Below the pieces are notes generated by a model. It worked only from the letters and a program-made list of their open reading frames with translations, made no database searches and was not told where the DNA came from. Shown here piece by piece: positions 24,571-33,299 of a stretch of 64,000 nt of DNA. The position numbers and the translations under genes are program-made. Where the stretch lies: contig NZ_RJTX01000003.1 of assembly GCF_003729955.1 (NCBI RefSeq), forward strand, positions 62,001 to 126,000, in the 5' to 3' direction. Within the stretch, counting starts at the first letter, position 1, and every line of letters begins with the position of its first letter. The stretch comes from Chryseobacterium daecheongense (GTDB lineage: Bacteria > Bacteroidota > Bacteroidia > Flavobacteriales > Weeksellaceae).

Positions 24571-26133
24571 ATGAATTTAAAATTTACTTCTTTAATTTTC
24601 TTATTATTAAACTCATTGGTTCTATCCCAGATCCCATCCATTCAATGGCAAAAATCTTTTGGGGGATCAAATAATGAAACAGCAAAATCTATTGTACAAA
24701 CTCCGGACGGAGGATACATCACTGCTGGATTTTCAAAATCTTCTGATGGAAATGCAACCATAAATCAGGGAGATAATGATTTCTGGGTAGTGAAAATGGA
24801 TGCTTTAGGAACTTTTCAGTGGCAGAAGTCTCTTGGCGGATCTGGCGACGATCAGGCAAACTCTATCTGTACTACCTCAGACGGGGGATATGTTGTCGCA
24901 GGTTTCACCAATTCATCTAATGGAGACATTACCCTGAACAAAGGATTTTCAGATTACTGGATTGTAAAACTAAATGCACTCGGAAATATAGTCTGGCAAA
25001 AAACATATGGTGGCCAAGCTCAAGACATTGCAACCTCTGTAAAGCAAACTACCGACGGAGGATATATCGTAACCGGATATTCGAGTTCAAGCAATGGAGA
25101 CATTACCGGAAACCACGGTCAAACCGATTACTGGGTAGTAAAATTAGACTCTTCAGGAAATTTGCAATGGCAAAAAGCTCTGGGTGGCACCAATAATGAA
25201 AGAGCTTTTGAAATTCAGCAGACCAGTGACGGAGGTTATATTGTATCGGGAGATACCTACTCTTCAAACAGCGGAGACGTATCTAGTGCCGCCTTCGGAT
25301 CGCGAGATTTTTGGATCGTAAAACTCGGAAGTACGGGTAATATTACATGGGAAAAACGTTTCGGCGGTTCCGGAGAGGATAATGCTTATTCTATAAATCA
25401 AACTTCAGACAGCGGTTACATTATATCAGGTACTACCACTTCTATTAACGGAAATATAAGTTTTAACAACGGTCAAGGAGATTTCTGGATTATTAAGCTG
25501 GATGCATTAGGTAATCTACAATGGGAAAAAGCTCTGGGAAGCGTTACTTATGATCAGGCTTATTCAGTAAAACAAACTCCGGACGGAAACTATATCGCTA
25601 CAGGATACCTCTCTTCAAATACCGGAGTTGCCGAATCTGAGCCTTTGGCTTCTACACAATATTGGGTAGTAAAATTAGACACTTTAGGAAACTTATTATG
25701 GCATAAATCATATGGTGGAAATGGAAACGAGGCGGCTTATAGCATTATTTCTACCACAGATGGTGGATTAGCTGTAGCAGGATATTCAAATACAAATCCC
25801 AATAACGGGGATGTTACCGGAAACCATGGTCAACTTGATTTTTGGATTTTAAAGTTAAGCGGATCTAAAGAATTAGGAACCATGGAGAATAATGCTTCTG
25901 AAAAACCAATATTGTATCCCAACCCGACAAAAGATTTTGTCTATATCAATCACCTTCCGAAAGAAAGCATAGTGACTATTTTTGATATTGTAGGAAGAAA
26001 GGTTTTCAGCAAAAAATATTCTCAGACAAATATTTCCATTGAAACCTCAACATTTGCAAACGGAGTGTATATCATTCAAATTGACAGTGTAGAAAAAAAT
26101 ATTCTTTCTGAAAAATTAATTATTAGAAAATAA
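24571..26133 (+). CDS. T9SS-exported seven-repeat protein
   Basis: A 520-residue secreted protein. The signal peptide covers residues 1-19. Residues about 25-435 are seven repeats of about 57 residues, each starting WQK/WEK/WHK, continuing with a GG and a TxDGGY core (for example SICTTSDGGYVVAGFTNSS) and ending in a WxVKLDxxGN-like strand. Seven such units fit a closed beta-propeller. The last 75 residues are a type A (Por) secretion domain: LYPNPTKDFVYINHL, IFDIVGRKVFSKKYSQ, FANGVYIIQI, ending LIIRK. It should be exported by the type IX system and anchored or released at the cell surface. It is monocistronic, with a hairpin after the stop. Confidence 0.9.
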   Translation: MNLKFTSLIFLLLNSLVLSQIPSIQWQKSFGGSNNETAKSIVQTPDGGYITAGFSKSSDGNATINQGDNDFWVVKMDALGTFQWQKSLGGSGDDQANSICTTSDGGYVVAGFTNSSNGDITLNKGFSDYWIVKLNALGNIVWQKTYGGQAQDIATSVKQTTDGGYIVTGYSSSSNGDITGNHGQTDYWVVKLDSSGNLQWQKALGGTNNERAFEIQQTSDGGYIVSGDTYSSNSGDVSSAAFGSRDFWIVKLGSTGNITWEKRFGGSGEDNAYSINQTSDSGYIISGTTTSINGNISFNNGQGDFWIIKLDALGNLQWEKALGSVTYDQAYSVKQTPDGNYIATGYLSSNTGVAESEPLASTQYWVVKLDTLGNLLWHKSYGGNGNEAAYSIISTTDGGLAVAGYSNTNPNNGDVTGNHGQLDFWILKLSGSKELGTMENNASEKPILYPNPTKDFVYINHLPKESIVTIFDIVGRKVFSKKYSQTNISIETSTFANGVYIIQIDSVEKNILSEKLIIRK

Positions 26134-26156
26134 ATTCCATATTCTTAAAATGTTAT

Positions 26157-26192
26157 AAAACCTTATGAATTTTTAAATTCATAGGGTTTTTA
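26157..26192 (+). terminator. terminator after the seven-repeat gene
   Basis: AAAACCTTATGAATTT (26157-26172) pairs with AAATTCATAGGGTTTT (26175-26190) with one G-U pair, followed by T residues. Confidence 0.8.
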
Positions 26193-26304
26193 CATATTGA
26201 CAATTTAATAAAATCAAATTTTTATTGCCATTTTAAAATTTTAGGCATCAACTTTGTATGGATTCAATTAATCACATACCGTTTAACCTATTAAAATATG
26301 AATT

Positions 26305-26829
26305 ATGGCTGAAGTTATTGCACAAGAGAAACAAGGCGGAAAACAAAGAAAAAAACTGATCCGTATCGATATGACCCCAATGGTAGACTTAGGGTTTTTA
26401 TTAATTACCTTTTTCATGTTCACTACCAATTTTACAAAACCTAATGTAATGGATCTGGGATTGCCGGCAAAAGATCCAAACCCGGACCCGATCCACACTC
26501 CTCCTATTGATGTGAGAAATCAAATTACCTTCATTCTTGGAAAAGACAATCGTATATTTTATCATCAAAGCTCTTCAGAGAATTTAAACACTAGTAATTT
26601 AAAAGAAACAGACCTTAGCGGAATGAATGTACCAAAATTGATTGCAGAAGCCTATAACAAAGCTCCTAGAAAAGAAATTTTCACCATCATCATCAAACCT
26701 ACTGATGAGTCAAACTATAAAAACTTTGTGGATATGCTGGATAATGTTACCATCGCTAAAAAAGAACGATACGGTGTCACTGATATCAAACCATGGGAAC
26801 AGAAGGTATATAACGAATTGACAAAATAA
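26305..26829 (+). CDS. orphan ExbD-like biopolymer transporter
   Basis: A 174-residue ExbD with basic start, one transmembrane helix with the motor aspartate (TPMVDLGFLLITFFMFTTNF) and a periplasmic domain (FTIIIKPTDESNYKNFVDML). It is very close to the ExbD at 7848-8402: both share the membrane helix almost letter for letter, KPNVMDLGLPAK and YGVTDxKPWE. No exbB or tonB gene is adjacent, and it has its own terminator. It may replace the other ExbD in the same motor under some conditions, or serve another ExbB encoded elsewhere. It looks like a dispersed duplication. Confidence 0.9.
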   Translation: MAEVIAQEKQGGKQRKKLIRIDMTPMVDLGFLLITFFMFTTNFTKPNVMDLGLPAKDPNPDPIHTPPIDVRNQITFILGKDNRIFYHQSSSENLNTSNLKETDLSGMNVPKLIAEAYNKAPRKEIFTIIIKPTDESNYKNFVDMLDNVTIAKKERYGVTDIKPWEQKVYNELTK

Positions 26830-26833
26830 AAAG

Positions 26834-26859
26834 AAAGAGCATTTAAAATGCTCTTTTTT
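26834..26859 (+). terminator. terminator after the orphan exbD
   Basis: AAAGAGCATTT pairs with AAATGCTCTTT, followed by TTT, five bases after the stop codon. Confidence 0.85.
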
Positions 26860-26932
26860 ACTTAAATTTGGGAGATATGATTTCATCCGGCTAGTTGTAA
26901 TGGTTCGGGATTTGCAGATCATATCCATATTT

Positions 26933-26940
26933 TAATTTTG
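26933..26940 (+). promoter_or_regulatory. -7 promoter box for the hydrolase gene
   Basis: TAATTTTG ends only five bases before the ATG at 26946, which implies a leaderless or nearly leaderless message. Confidence 0.4.
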
Positions 26941-26945
26941 AGATC

Positions 26946-27728
26946 ATGCTATACTTTGAAAGAAAAGGAAACGGAAAAGAAACACTGGTACTGCTTCACG
27001 GTTTTATGGAAAACCTTTCCATATGGGATGATATGGAACCTCATCTTTCCGAAAACTTTTCTCTACTGAAAATTGATCTTCCCGGCCATGGAAAATCTGA
27101 TATTTTAGCAGAAGTACACACCGTGGAACTTATGGCTGATGAAGTAAAAAAAGTGATAGACGATCAGAATTTAACCAAAATACATCTGTTGGGGCACTCC
27201 ATGGGAGGTTATGTATCTTTAGCTTTTGCCGAAAAATACCCTGATACCCTTAAAAGTTTAACCTTATTTTTTTCCACCTATCTTCCCGATGACGAAGAGA
27301 AAAAGAAACAACGCATAAAAAGCTACAGGATTATCAAAGAAGCCTTCTCCAATTATGCAAGAGCCGGAATTCCGAATCTGTTCAACCCCAATGAGAGAGA
27401 CATTCTGGAGGGAAAAATAGAAACAGCACTTCAAATTGCACTTTCCACCAACAATTTAGGAGCTTTGGCTTGCGTAAAAGGCATGGTTGAAAGAACAGAT
27501 AAAAAACATGTCTTAGAAAACCTTGAGTCTAAAATTCTGGTATTGACCGGCAAGCATGACAATGCTGTAAAAACCGAGAACACCATAAAAAATCTTCCGG
27601 ACAGAACCAACATCAAGTCTTATGTTCTGGATTGCGGACACAATGGACACTGGGAAAAGCCTTGCATCTGTGCAGAAATCATCAATACAGAACTGCTTCA
27701 CAATATGCCGAAAAAATTAGTTCTTTAA
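26946..27728 (+). CDS. alpha/beta hydrolase
   Basis: A 260-residue cytoplasmic alpha/beta-hydrolase fold enzyme. The oxyanion-hole segment is LVLLHGFMENLSIWDDM near residue 15, the nucleophile elbow is LLGHSMGGYVSLAF with Ser near 90, the acid is in LVLTGKHDNAVK near 203 and the catalytic His is in DCGHNGHWEKP near 232. All of the catalytic triad is present, so it should be active as an esterase or related hydrolase; the substrate is unknown. The patatin gene starts three bases after its stop, so the pair may act on lipids together. Confidence 0.88.
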   Translation: MLYFERKGNGKETLVLLHGFMENLSIWDDMEPHLSENFSLLKIDLPGHGKSDILAEVHTVELMADEVKKVIDDQNLTKIHLLGHSMGGYVSLAFAEKYPDTLKSLTLFFSTYLPDDEEKKKQRIKSYRIIKEAFSNYARAGIPNLFNPNERDILEGKIETALQIALSTNNLGALACVKGMVERTDKKHVLENLESKILVLTGKHDNAVKTENTIKNLPDRTNIKSYVLDCGHNGHWEKPCICAEIINTELLHNMPKKLVL

Positions 27729-27731
27729 AAT

Positions 27732-28529
27732 ATGGGGCTGTTTTCTTTCAAAAAAAAGAAGCCAATAATCGGCTTGACACTTTCCGGTGGCGGAATGCGC
27801 GGAATTGCTCACATCGCCGTATTAAAAGCTTTGGAAGAATATCATCTGAAACCACATATCATTTCAGGAACAAGCGCAGGATCTATCATCGGAGCTTTTT
27901 ATTCTTTAGGTAAAACACCGGATGAAATGATAGAGATCGTAAAACAGACTACTTTTTTTTCACGGTCTTATCTGAGGCTTTCCAAAAACGGGATCTTTAG
28001 CTCAAGTTTTATTTTAAAACTATTTAAGGATCATTTCCCTGAGGATAATTTCAGTATTTTAAAAATTCCTGTTTATGTAACGGCTACGGAATTAACTCAC
28101 GGAATCGTTGATTTCTTTTCTGAAGGAGAACTTTTCGGTCCTCTTTTGGCTTCTTCGAGTGTCCCTTTTGTCCTTCCACCTGTACGGATCGGTGAAAAAC
28201 TATATGTTGACGGTGGTGTTTTGGATAACCTGCCTATTGAACCCATTATTGATAAATGCGATTTTCTGATAGCTTCCCACGTTAATTCCATCAGCTATGA
28301 TGAGCTTAAAAACATGAGCTTAATGAAGGAATTCGACAGAATTTTACACCTTGCCATCGCCAAATCGGTGTATTCTAAAGCCAAATCCTGTGATATATTC
28401 CTTGACCCTCCTAAAATGACCAAGTTCAGCCTTTTCAATAAGAAAAATCTTGATGAAATGTTCAAAGAAGTGTATGACTATACCTGCAAAGAATTAGAGG
28501 ACAAAGGATACACAAGGACCATTATCTGA
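27732..28529 (+). CDS. patatin-like phospholipase
   Basis: A 265-residue protein of the RssA/patatin family. The oxyanion loop GGGMRGIAHIAVLKAL is near residue 18, the nucleophile motif GTSAGSIIGAFYSLG near 43 and the catalytic Asp in YVDGGVLDNLPIEP near 158, so the Ser-Asp dyad is intact. There is no signal peptide, so it is likely cytoplasmic and probably a lipid acyl hydrolase. It is the second gene of a pair with the hydrolase, three bases apart. It faces nrnA; the 97 bases between them show no convincing terminator. Confidence 0.88.
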   Translation: MGLFSFKKKKPIIGLTLSGGGMRGIAHIAVLKALEEYHLKPHIISGTSAGSIIGAFYSLGKTPDEMIEIVKQTTFFSRSYLRLSKNGIFSSSFILKLFKDHFPEDNFSILKIPVYVTATELTHGIVDFFSEGELFGPLLASSSVPFVLPPVRIGEKLYVDGGVLDNLPIEPIIDKCDFLIASHVNSISYDELKNMSLMKEFDRILHLAIAKSVYSKAKSCDIFLDPPKMTKFSLFNKKNLDEMFKEVYDYTCKELEDKGYTRTII

Positions 28530-28626
28530 TATGAGACTCCGAATTCCTGGCTCCGAGGATTTAAGGTTATAATTCAAAAAATCTTCTGCGATTTTACAAT
28601 TTTGCAGTTTCGCGAGTTTACCCCTT

Positions 28627-29631
28627 TTAAATCTGAAACTCTTCCACCCTTTTTTTGAATGTTTCAATAGTATCCGGCAAAGATTCGTAAGATTTACCTC
28701 CGGCCGCATTGATATGCCCTCCTCCATTGAAATACTTTCTGGAAAACTGATTCACATCCACATCATCTTTGCTTCTGAAAGAAATTTTAATAAAGTCCTC
28801 ATAAAGGTCTTCCATAAAGAATGCAGACATTTTTACCCCCATAATACTCAGCCCGTAATTCACGAAACCTTCCGTATCGCCTTTCTGGAAACCATATTGC
28901 TGCAATTCTTTTCTCGTTAAGGACAACACAGCAACAGTTCCGTCATGAACCACTTCAATTCGTCCTAAAATCAAAGAAAGCAGGTGAAGGCGGGAAACCG
29001 TATTCGTATCCCAGGTATTGGAAGTGATCATGGAAGGATCAGCACCTTTCTCAATCAAGTTAGCAATAATCCTGTGTGTGGTAGCGCTTGTAGAACGGAA
29101 GCGGAAACCTCCCGTATCCGTCATAATACCCGTATAAAGGCATTCAGCCATATCTTTATTCACCAGCTTTTCATCACCCAATGCTTCAATAAAATGATAG
29201 ATCATTTGTGAAGTAGCCGGAATAATGGTATCCGAATACACGTAATCGAATGGTTCCGGCTGCTGATGATGGTCAATAAGAATTTTCTTTCCTGTAGCTT
29301 TAATCAGCCAGTCTCCCACGATTCCGATTCTGGAAGGCGCATTGAAATCCAAACAAAAAATAACATCTGCTTCGCTGATCAGATCATACGCCACTTTTCT
29401 TTTGTATTCTGCAATAATTGCCTTTTTGGATTCAGGCATCCATTTCAGGAACTTTGGAAAATCATTCGGAACAATTACATCAGCATGAATTCCTTTAGCT
29501 TTTAAATAATGCTTCAATCCAAAGCTGGAACCAATAGCATCTCCATCAGGATTGTAATGGGTAAGAATAACTATTTTGCTTTCCGGAGAGAGAAGGGTAT
29601 TAATTTCTAAAAGTTCCGCAGGTGTAAACAT
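28627..29631 (-). CDS. nrnA: DHH-family oligoribonuclease/pAp phosphatase NrnA
   Basis: A 334-residue phosphodiesterase with an N-terminal DHH domain (ILTHYNPDGDAIGSSFGLKH near residue 22, FCLDFNAP, LIDHHQQPEPFDY near 119) and a C-terminal DHHA1 domain (NQFSRKYFNGGGHINAAGG). It degrades very short RNA and dephosphorylates 3'-phosphoadenosine 5'-phosphate. Two adjacent ATGs occur (29634, 29631); I use the second. A TATCTTTG box lies 35 bases upstream. The gene stands alone between the patatin and rpmH. Confidence 0.88.
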   Translation of the reverse strand: MFTPAELLEINTLLSPESKIVILTHYNPDGDAIGSSFGLKHYLKAKGIHADVIVPNDFPKFLKWMPESKKAIIAEYKRKVAYDLISEADVIFCLDFNAPSRIGIVGDWLIKATGKKILIDHHQQPEPFDYVYSDTIIPATSQMIYHFIEALGDEKLVNKDMAECLYTGIMTDTGGFRFRSTSATTHRIIANLIEKGADPSMITSNTWDTNTVSRLHLLSLILGRIEVVHDGTVAVLSLTRKELQQYGFQKGDTEGFVNYGLSIMGVKMSAFFMEDLYEDFIKISFRSKDDVDVNQFSRKYFNGGGHINAAGGKSYESLPDTIETFKKRVEEFQI

Positions 29632-29666
29632 CATGTGTGTTTATTTTTTGTTTAAATTTGAGTCTC

Positions 29667-29674
29667 CAAAGATA
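29667..29674 (-). promoter_or_regulatory. -7 promoter box for nrnA
   Basis: CAAAGATA reads TATCTTTG on the minus strand, 35 bases upstream of nrnA. Confidence 0.5.
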
Positions 29675-29793
29675 AAGTTTTTAAATCAACATTGCGATTA
29701 ATTTTTGAATATAAAGAATGCTGTTTAGAATCGGCTTTTATCTGCAATCGATGAAAAAACATTTCGAATAATTTCAAAAAAAAGTAATTAAAG

Positions 29794-29824
29794 TTTGTAA
29801 CTTTTAAAAAAATACATATCTTTG
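29794..29824 (+). promoter_or_regulatory. full promoter of rpmH
   Basis: TTTG at 29794-29797, 19 bases of spacing and TATCTTTG at 29817-29824 together match the complete Bacteroidota housekeeping promoter. The rpmH leader would be about 40 bases. Confidence 0.75.
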
Positions 29825-29869
29825 CAACCTGAAAAATAAATAGATAATTACGATTTAAATATAATAGTA

Positions 29870-30028
29870 ATGAGTAAAAGAACATTCCAGCCATCAGAAA
29901 GAAAGAGAAGAAACAAACACGGTTTCAGAGAAAGAATGTCTACGCCAAATGGAAGAAGAGTTTTGGCTGCGAGAAGAGCTAAAGGCAGAAAGAGATTAAC
30001 TGTAAGTGCATCACGCGCTAAGAGATAA
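29870..30028 (+). CDS. rpmH: ribosomal protein bL34
   Basis: A 52-residue, extremely basic protein of the large ribosomal subunit. It starts [20 protein letters not shown] and continues [20 protein letters not shown], the invariant bL34 signature. ATG is at 29870 and TAA at 30026-30028. A strong promoter precedes it. It is not next to rnpA or dnaA here, which is common in Bacteroidota. The 146 bases between it and the FtsE-like gene hold a weak hairpin near 30057-30085 (GCTTGAAAAG...). Confidence 0.96.
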   Translation: MSKRTFQPSERKRRNKHGFRERMSTPNGRRVLAARRAKGRKRLTVSASRAKR

Positions 30029-30174
30029 TTTCTCGAATTATCATATACAAATCATGCTTGAAAAGAAGTTTTTCAGGCATTTTTTGTTGTTAAAATTTAC
30101 TAAAATTTAGGTTCCTTACGTTTCTTTTCTCTATTTTTAAATTCTGAATTAAAATAGTACTTTAAAACTGAATT

Positions 30175-30885
30175 ATGCCACATACCCATATTTCCGGAGA
30201 TAATATTATAAGTTTACAACACGCTAAAATTGCACAAAAAAACTTCACTGTTCTTTCTGATGTTAATCTTAACATCAAAAAAGGCAGATTCTGCTACCTT
30301 ATCGGGAAAACAGGTTCCGGAAAAAGTTCACTTTTAAAAACATTATATGGGCATATTCCTTTAGCATCCGGACATGGAAGTGTTGTAGGATTCGATCTTG
30401 CCAAGCTTAAAATGTCTGATGTTCCGAACTTAAGAAGAAAATTAGGGATCGTTTTCCAGGACTTCCAATTGCTTTCCGACAGAACGGTAGAGAAAAATTT
30501 AAGATTTGTTCTTGAAGCAACAGGATGGAGCGATAAGGCAAAAATGGACGAGCGCATCAATGAAGTTCTTGAAAGCGTAAACATGAAAAGCAAGAAGCAT
30601 AAAATGCCTCATGAGCTTTCAGGCGGAGAGCAGCAGCGTATTGCTATTGCAAGAGCTTTATTAAATCACCCTGATCTTATTTTAGCGGATGAGCCTACAG
30701 GAAACCTTGACCCTGAAACGTCCAATGAAATTATGACGCTACTGAAGCAGGTAGCCAAAGAAAATGGTGCCGCAGTAGTGATGGCTACTCACGATTACCA
30801 CATGATCCAAAACTTCCCGGGTGAAGCCATCCGATGTGAAGATGGGAAAGTTTCCGTATTGGATACTACAGAATTGTTTGAATAA
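30175..30885 (+). CDS. FtsE-like ABC transporter ATPase
   Basis: A 236-residue ABC ATPase with Walker A GKTGSGKSSLLKTLYG near residue 43, Q-loop VFQDFQLLSDRTVEKN, signature LSGGEQQRIAIARALLNHPD near 147, Walker B LILADEPTGNLDPETS and H-loop MATHDYHM. The closest match by eye is FtsE, the ATPase that with FtsX controls cell-wall hydrolases at division. No FtsX-like permease is adjacent; the next gene is unrelated and on the other strand. MacB/LolD-type partners are the alternative. Confidence 0.85.
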   Translation: MPHTHISGDNIISLQHAKIAQKNFTVLSDVNLNIKKGRFCYLIGKTGSGKSSLLKTLYGHIPLASGHGSVVGFDLAKLKMSDVPNLRRKLGIVFQDFQLLSDRTVEKNLRFVLEATGWSDKAKMDERINEVLESVNMKSKKHKMPHELSGGEQQRIAIARALLNHPDLILADEPTGNLDPETSNEIMTLLKQVAKENGAAVVMATHDYHMIQNFPGEAIRCEDGKVSVLDTTELFE

Positions 30886-30900
30886 AAAATAGATAATAAA

Positions 30901-30930
30901 AAAACTGCCCTAGTAAAGGCAGTTTTTTTT
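30901..30930. terminator. terminator between converging genes
   Basis: AAAACTGCC pairs with GGCAGTTTT around an eight-base loop, followed by a long T run on the plus strand. It ends the FtsE-like gene and abuts the stop of the minus-strand MORN gene. Confidence 0.85.
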
Positions 30931-32592
30931 TTATTTTTGAGGCTTCGGTGTGGCAACTTCTGCTCTTTGTACATTATTGTTGATATCATCAGTATTTCCT
31001 ACTTTATAAATAGTAACATCTTCTGTGTAACCTTCCGTACCATCCAATTCCGTCTTTTGCTTCCAGTGATTATAAACATCAAAAAAATTATTTTCGACAA
31101 GCCTTTTGGCATAATGATCAATCTCTGAAATTTTAATATTTTTCTCCTTTATCACTTTGATATTTTCAGAATCATAATATTTAAGATTCAAAATATCTCC
31201 TTTTCTTTCAAAATCTACCCTTTGTCCTTCATTATCCATAATTGCAATTCCATTTTTCAGCTCGCCGTCCTCAAATGTTGCCCGTGAAAATTCTTTTCCT
31301 TTGATAAAAGAAACCAGTTCACCACTGAACCCGAAACGAGGTTCATAATTCTGTGTTGTATAAGTATATTTGGGAAGCCCTTGATCACGGGTAAAGACCT
31401 TTCCTTCATATATCTGTTTTTCTTCATTATAAGTCTTTTCATATTCCATTATGTCCTTATAATTATAAAACTGCTGATTGATTACTTCACCTTCTTTATA
31501 GGTAAAAACATATCCTCTATCATTTTCTTCTGTTCCGCTGTAAGGTTTATTATTTCTATACTTTATTTCAAATCTTTTACTCCCGTTTTTATTAAAAAAT
31601 TCTCTTTTGTCAACCATATCTTTTTCCAGATAAGTTACTTTTTCCTTTAAATCCGAATTTTCATAATAATTTTCAACAACTACAAAATCACCGTTTCTTA
31701 AAACCACTTTTGTACTTACTATATCTGAAAGATCGCCATCAAAATAATACAGCTGAGTTCCGTCAAAAGCAGAAACATCCCAATTGGAAGTTTCAGGTTT
31801 AATATATTTTAGCTCTGCAATTTTCTGTCCTGATTTATTATAAAATACTTTAAAACCGGTATCGCCCTTCTTGCTATATTCAAACTTCAACTGATTATTA
31901 GAAAAATAGGCTTTTTCCTTTTGGATCTGGTTAAAATCAAAATAATCTGTAATACTTTTCACCCGCATCGGATGATAAAAATACTCCACATATATTCCAT
32001 TGTATCTACCTTCTTTATCTCCTATAAACGTTCCTAAGTAAGTTCCCTTTTCATCATAAAATTTTGTTTCTTTATCGCTTTCCGGCGTAGTATAGATTTC
32101 TTTCCTCGCCAAAGTGATATCCTGATCATATTCTATTTCCAAAATGAGCTCAGAATCTTTCCATTCCTGAATTTTATTATACGCAAAATCTTTATCCTTA
32201 TAAAAGTAGACTTTCCCTGAATATTTCCCATTATTAGCATAGGCCAGATCACTTATAATCTGTCCCGATTCATCATACTCTTTCAACACCCCTTCCTGTT
32301 TTCCATTTTTAAAATTGGCAATTTTTTCTATCTTGCCATCTTGGAAATACCATTTTACTTCTCCCTCAAAAATCTCTTCTCCATTTTTAATACTGCTTGC
32401 GAGACCATCCATCTGCAAATTTCCATTAATGAAAAAATCTTTAATTCTTATTAATTTTCCTTCTTTTGAGGTTTCTCTGTAATAAGAAGCATTCGCTTTA
32501 GTAGTCGCCTCCCACTCCTCATTAAAGTATGTTCTTTGCTGAGCAGAAAAAATGTTTGAAAATAACAGAAGTATGATATATAATCGAGTCAT
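30931..32592 (-). CDS. secreted MORN-repeat (YwqK-like) protein
   Basis: A 553-residue protein with a signal peptide (RLYIILLLFSNIFSAQ) and many MORN-type repeats of the YwqK kind, recognisable by G-x-L/W-x-x-Y-x-x-G-K patterns such as WYFQDGKIEKIANFKNGKQ, EYDESGQIISDLAYANNGKY and FYNKSGQKIAELKY. Databases often label such proteins toxin-antitoxin YwqK family, a name without support in Bacteroidota. It is probably periplasmic or outer-membrane. It is the last gene of a minus-strand run, eight bases after the tRNA methyltransferase gene. Function unknown. Confidence 0.8.
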   Translation of the reverse strand: MTRLYIILLLFSNIFSAQQRTYFNEEWEATTKANASYYRETSKEGKLIRIKDFFINGNLQMDGLASSIKNGEEIFEGEVKWYFQDGKIEKIANFKNGKQEGVLKEYDESGQIISDLAYANNGKYSGKVYFYKDKDFAYNKIQEWKDSELILEIEYDQDITLARKEIYTTPESDKETKFYDEKGTYLGTFIGDKEGRYNGIYVEYFYHPMRVKSITDYFDFNQIQKEKAYFSNNQLKFEYSKKGDTGFKVFYNKSGQKIAELKYIKPETSNWDVSAFDGTQLYYFDGDLSDIVSTKVVLRNGDFVVVENYYENSDLKEKVTYLEKDMVDKREFFNKNGSKRFEIKYRNNKPYSGTEENDRGYVFTYKEGEVINQQFYNYKDIMEYEKTYNEEKQIYEGKVFTRDQGLPKYTYTTQNYEPRFGFSGELVSFIKGKEFSRATFEDGELKNGIAIMDNEGQRVDFERKGDILNLKYYDSENIKVIKEKNIKISEIDHYAKRLVENNFFDVYNHWKQKTELDGTEGYTEDVTIYKVGNTDDINNNVQRAEVATPKPQK

Positions 32593-32600
32593 AAAAATGG

Positions 32601-33299
32601 TTATTTTTTGTCGAAAACATGAAACTCCTTAGTGAGTTCAAGATATTGGTCCGAGTATTGTCTAGGACTTTTTTCTATGATCAACTCAGATTCTTCCAGT
32701 TGTTTTTCAAACTGAGAAAATTCAAGGATTAATCTTTTTGTATTTGAATGGATAATCCCTTTAATATTGACTTTCCGGCTTAAAAAAAGTTGATTTTCTT
32801 TAGCTAAATCAATGAACTCGTCACCCACTTCAACAGGAATAATGACTGATAAAATTCCCCTTTCAGAAAGCATATTAAAAGACTTTGAGATCAATTGTTT
32901 GAAGTTCAGCTCCACGGTTTGCCTCGCAATTTTATCTTTATCCGAAGTCGATTCTTCAAAATAAGGTGGATTAGAAACCACCAGATCAAATCTTTCTTCC
33001 GTTTCCAAGATCTTAAAATCCTGAAGGATATTTTTTAACCTCGAACTAAAAACAGAATTTTCAAAATTGCTTTTGGTAAGCTGTACAGCATTTTCATTAA
33101 TATCAATCCCCAGGAATTCAGCATTGGGATTTCTTTGAGCCAGCATTAATGAAATCAAACCGGTACCAGTCCCGATTTCCAAAACCTTTGATGCATTTTC
33201 CACACTAGCCAAAGACCCAAGAATGACACCATCCGTTCCTACCCGGAAGACATCTTTAGACTGCTGTACTTCGAATTGTTTAAATTTGAAAGGCTTCAC
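32601..33299 (-). CDS. trmN6: tRNA1(Val) adenine-37 N6-methyltransferase
   Basis: A 232-residue class I SAM methyltransferase of the YfiC type. The SAM motif VLEIGTGTGLISLMLAQ is near residue 39, the acidic partner in LGIDINENAV and the N6-adenine catalytic motif in VVSNPPYFEEST near 108. The N-terminus FKFKQFEVQQSKDVFRVGTD matches TrmN6/YfiC proteins. It modifies A37 of tRNA-Val. It starts at the last base of the histidine kinase gene, so the two are translationally coupled. Confidence 0.9.
   Translation of the reverse strand: MKPFKFKQFEVQQSKDVFRVGTDGVILGSLASVENASKVLEIGTGTGLISLMLAQRNPNAEFLGIDINENAVQLTKSNFENSVFSSRLKNILQDFKILETEERFDLVVSNPPYFEESTSDKDKIARQTVELNFKQLISKSFNMLSERGILSVIIPVEVGDEFIDLAKENQLFLSRKVNIKGIIHSNTKRLILEFSQFEKQLEESELIIEKSPRQYSDQYLELTKEFHVFDKK

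Noticed and set aside
29652..29894. 80-residue minus-strand frame over the rpmH promoter
   Set aside because: It covers the promoter and start of rpmH and has low-complexity Phe/Lys composition; the rpmH reading on the other strand is certain.
30931..32592. Toxin-antitoxin system based on YwqK label
   Set aside because: The protein is secreted and large, and no toxin-like gene is adjacent; the repeat type alone does not support this role.
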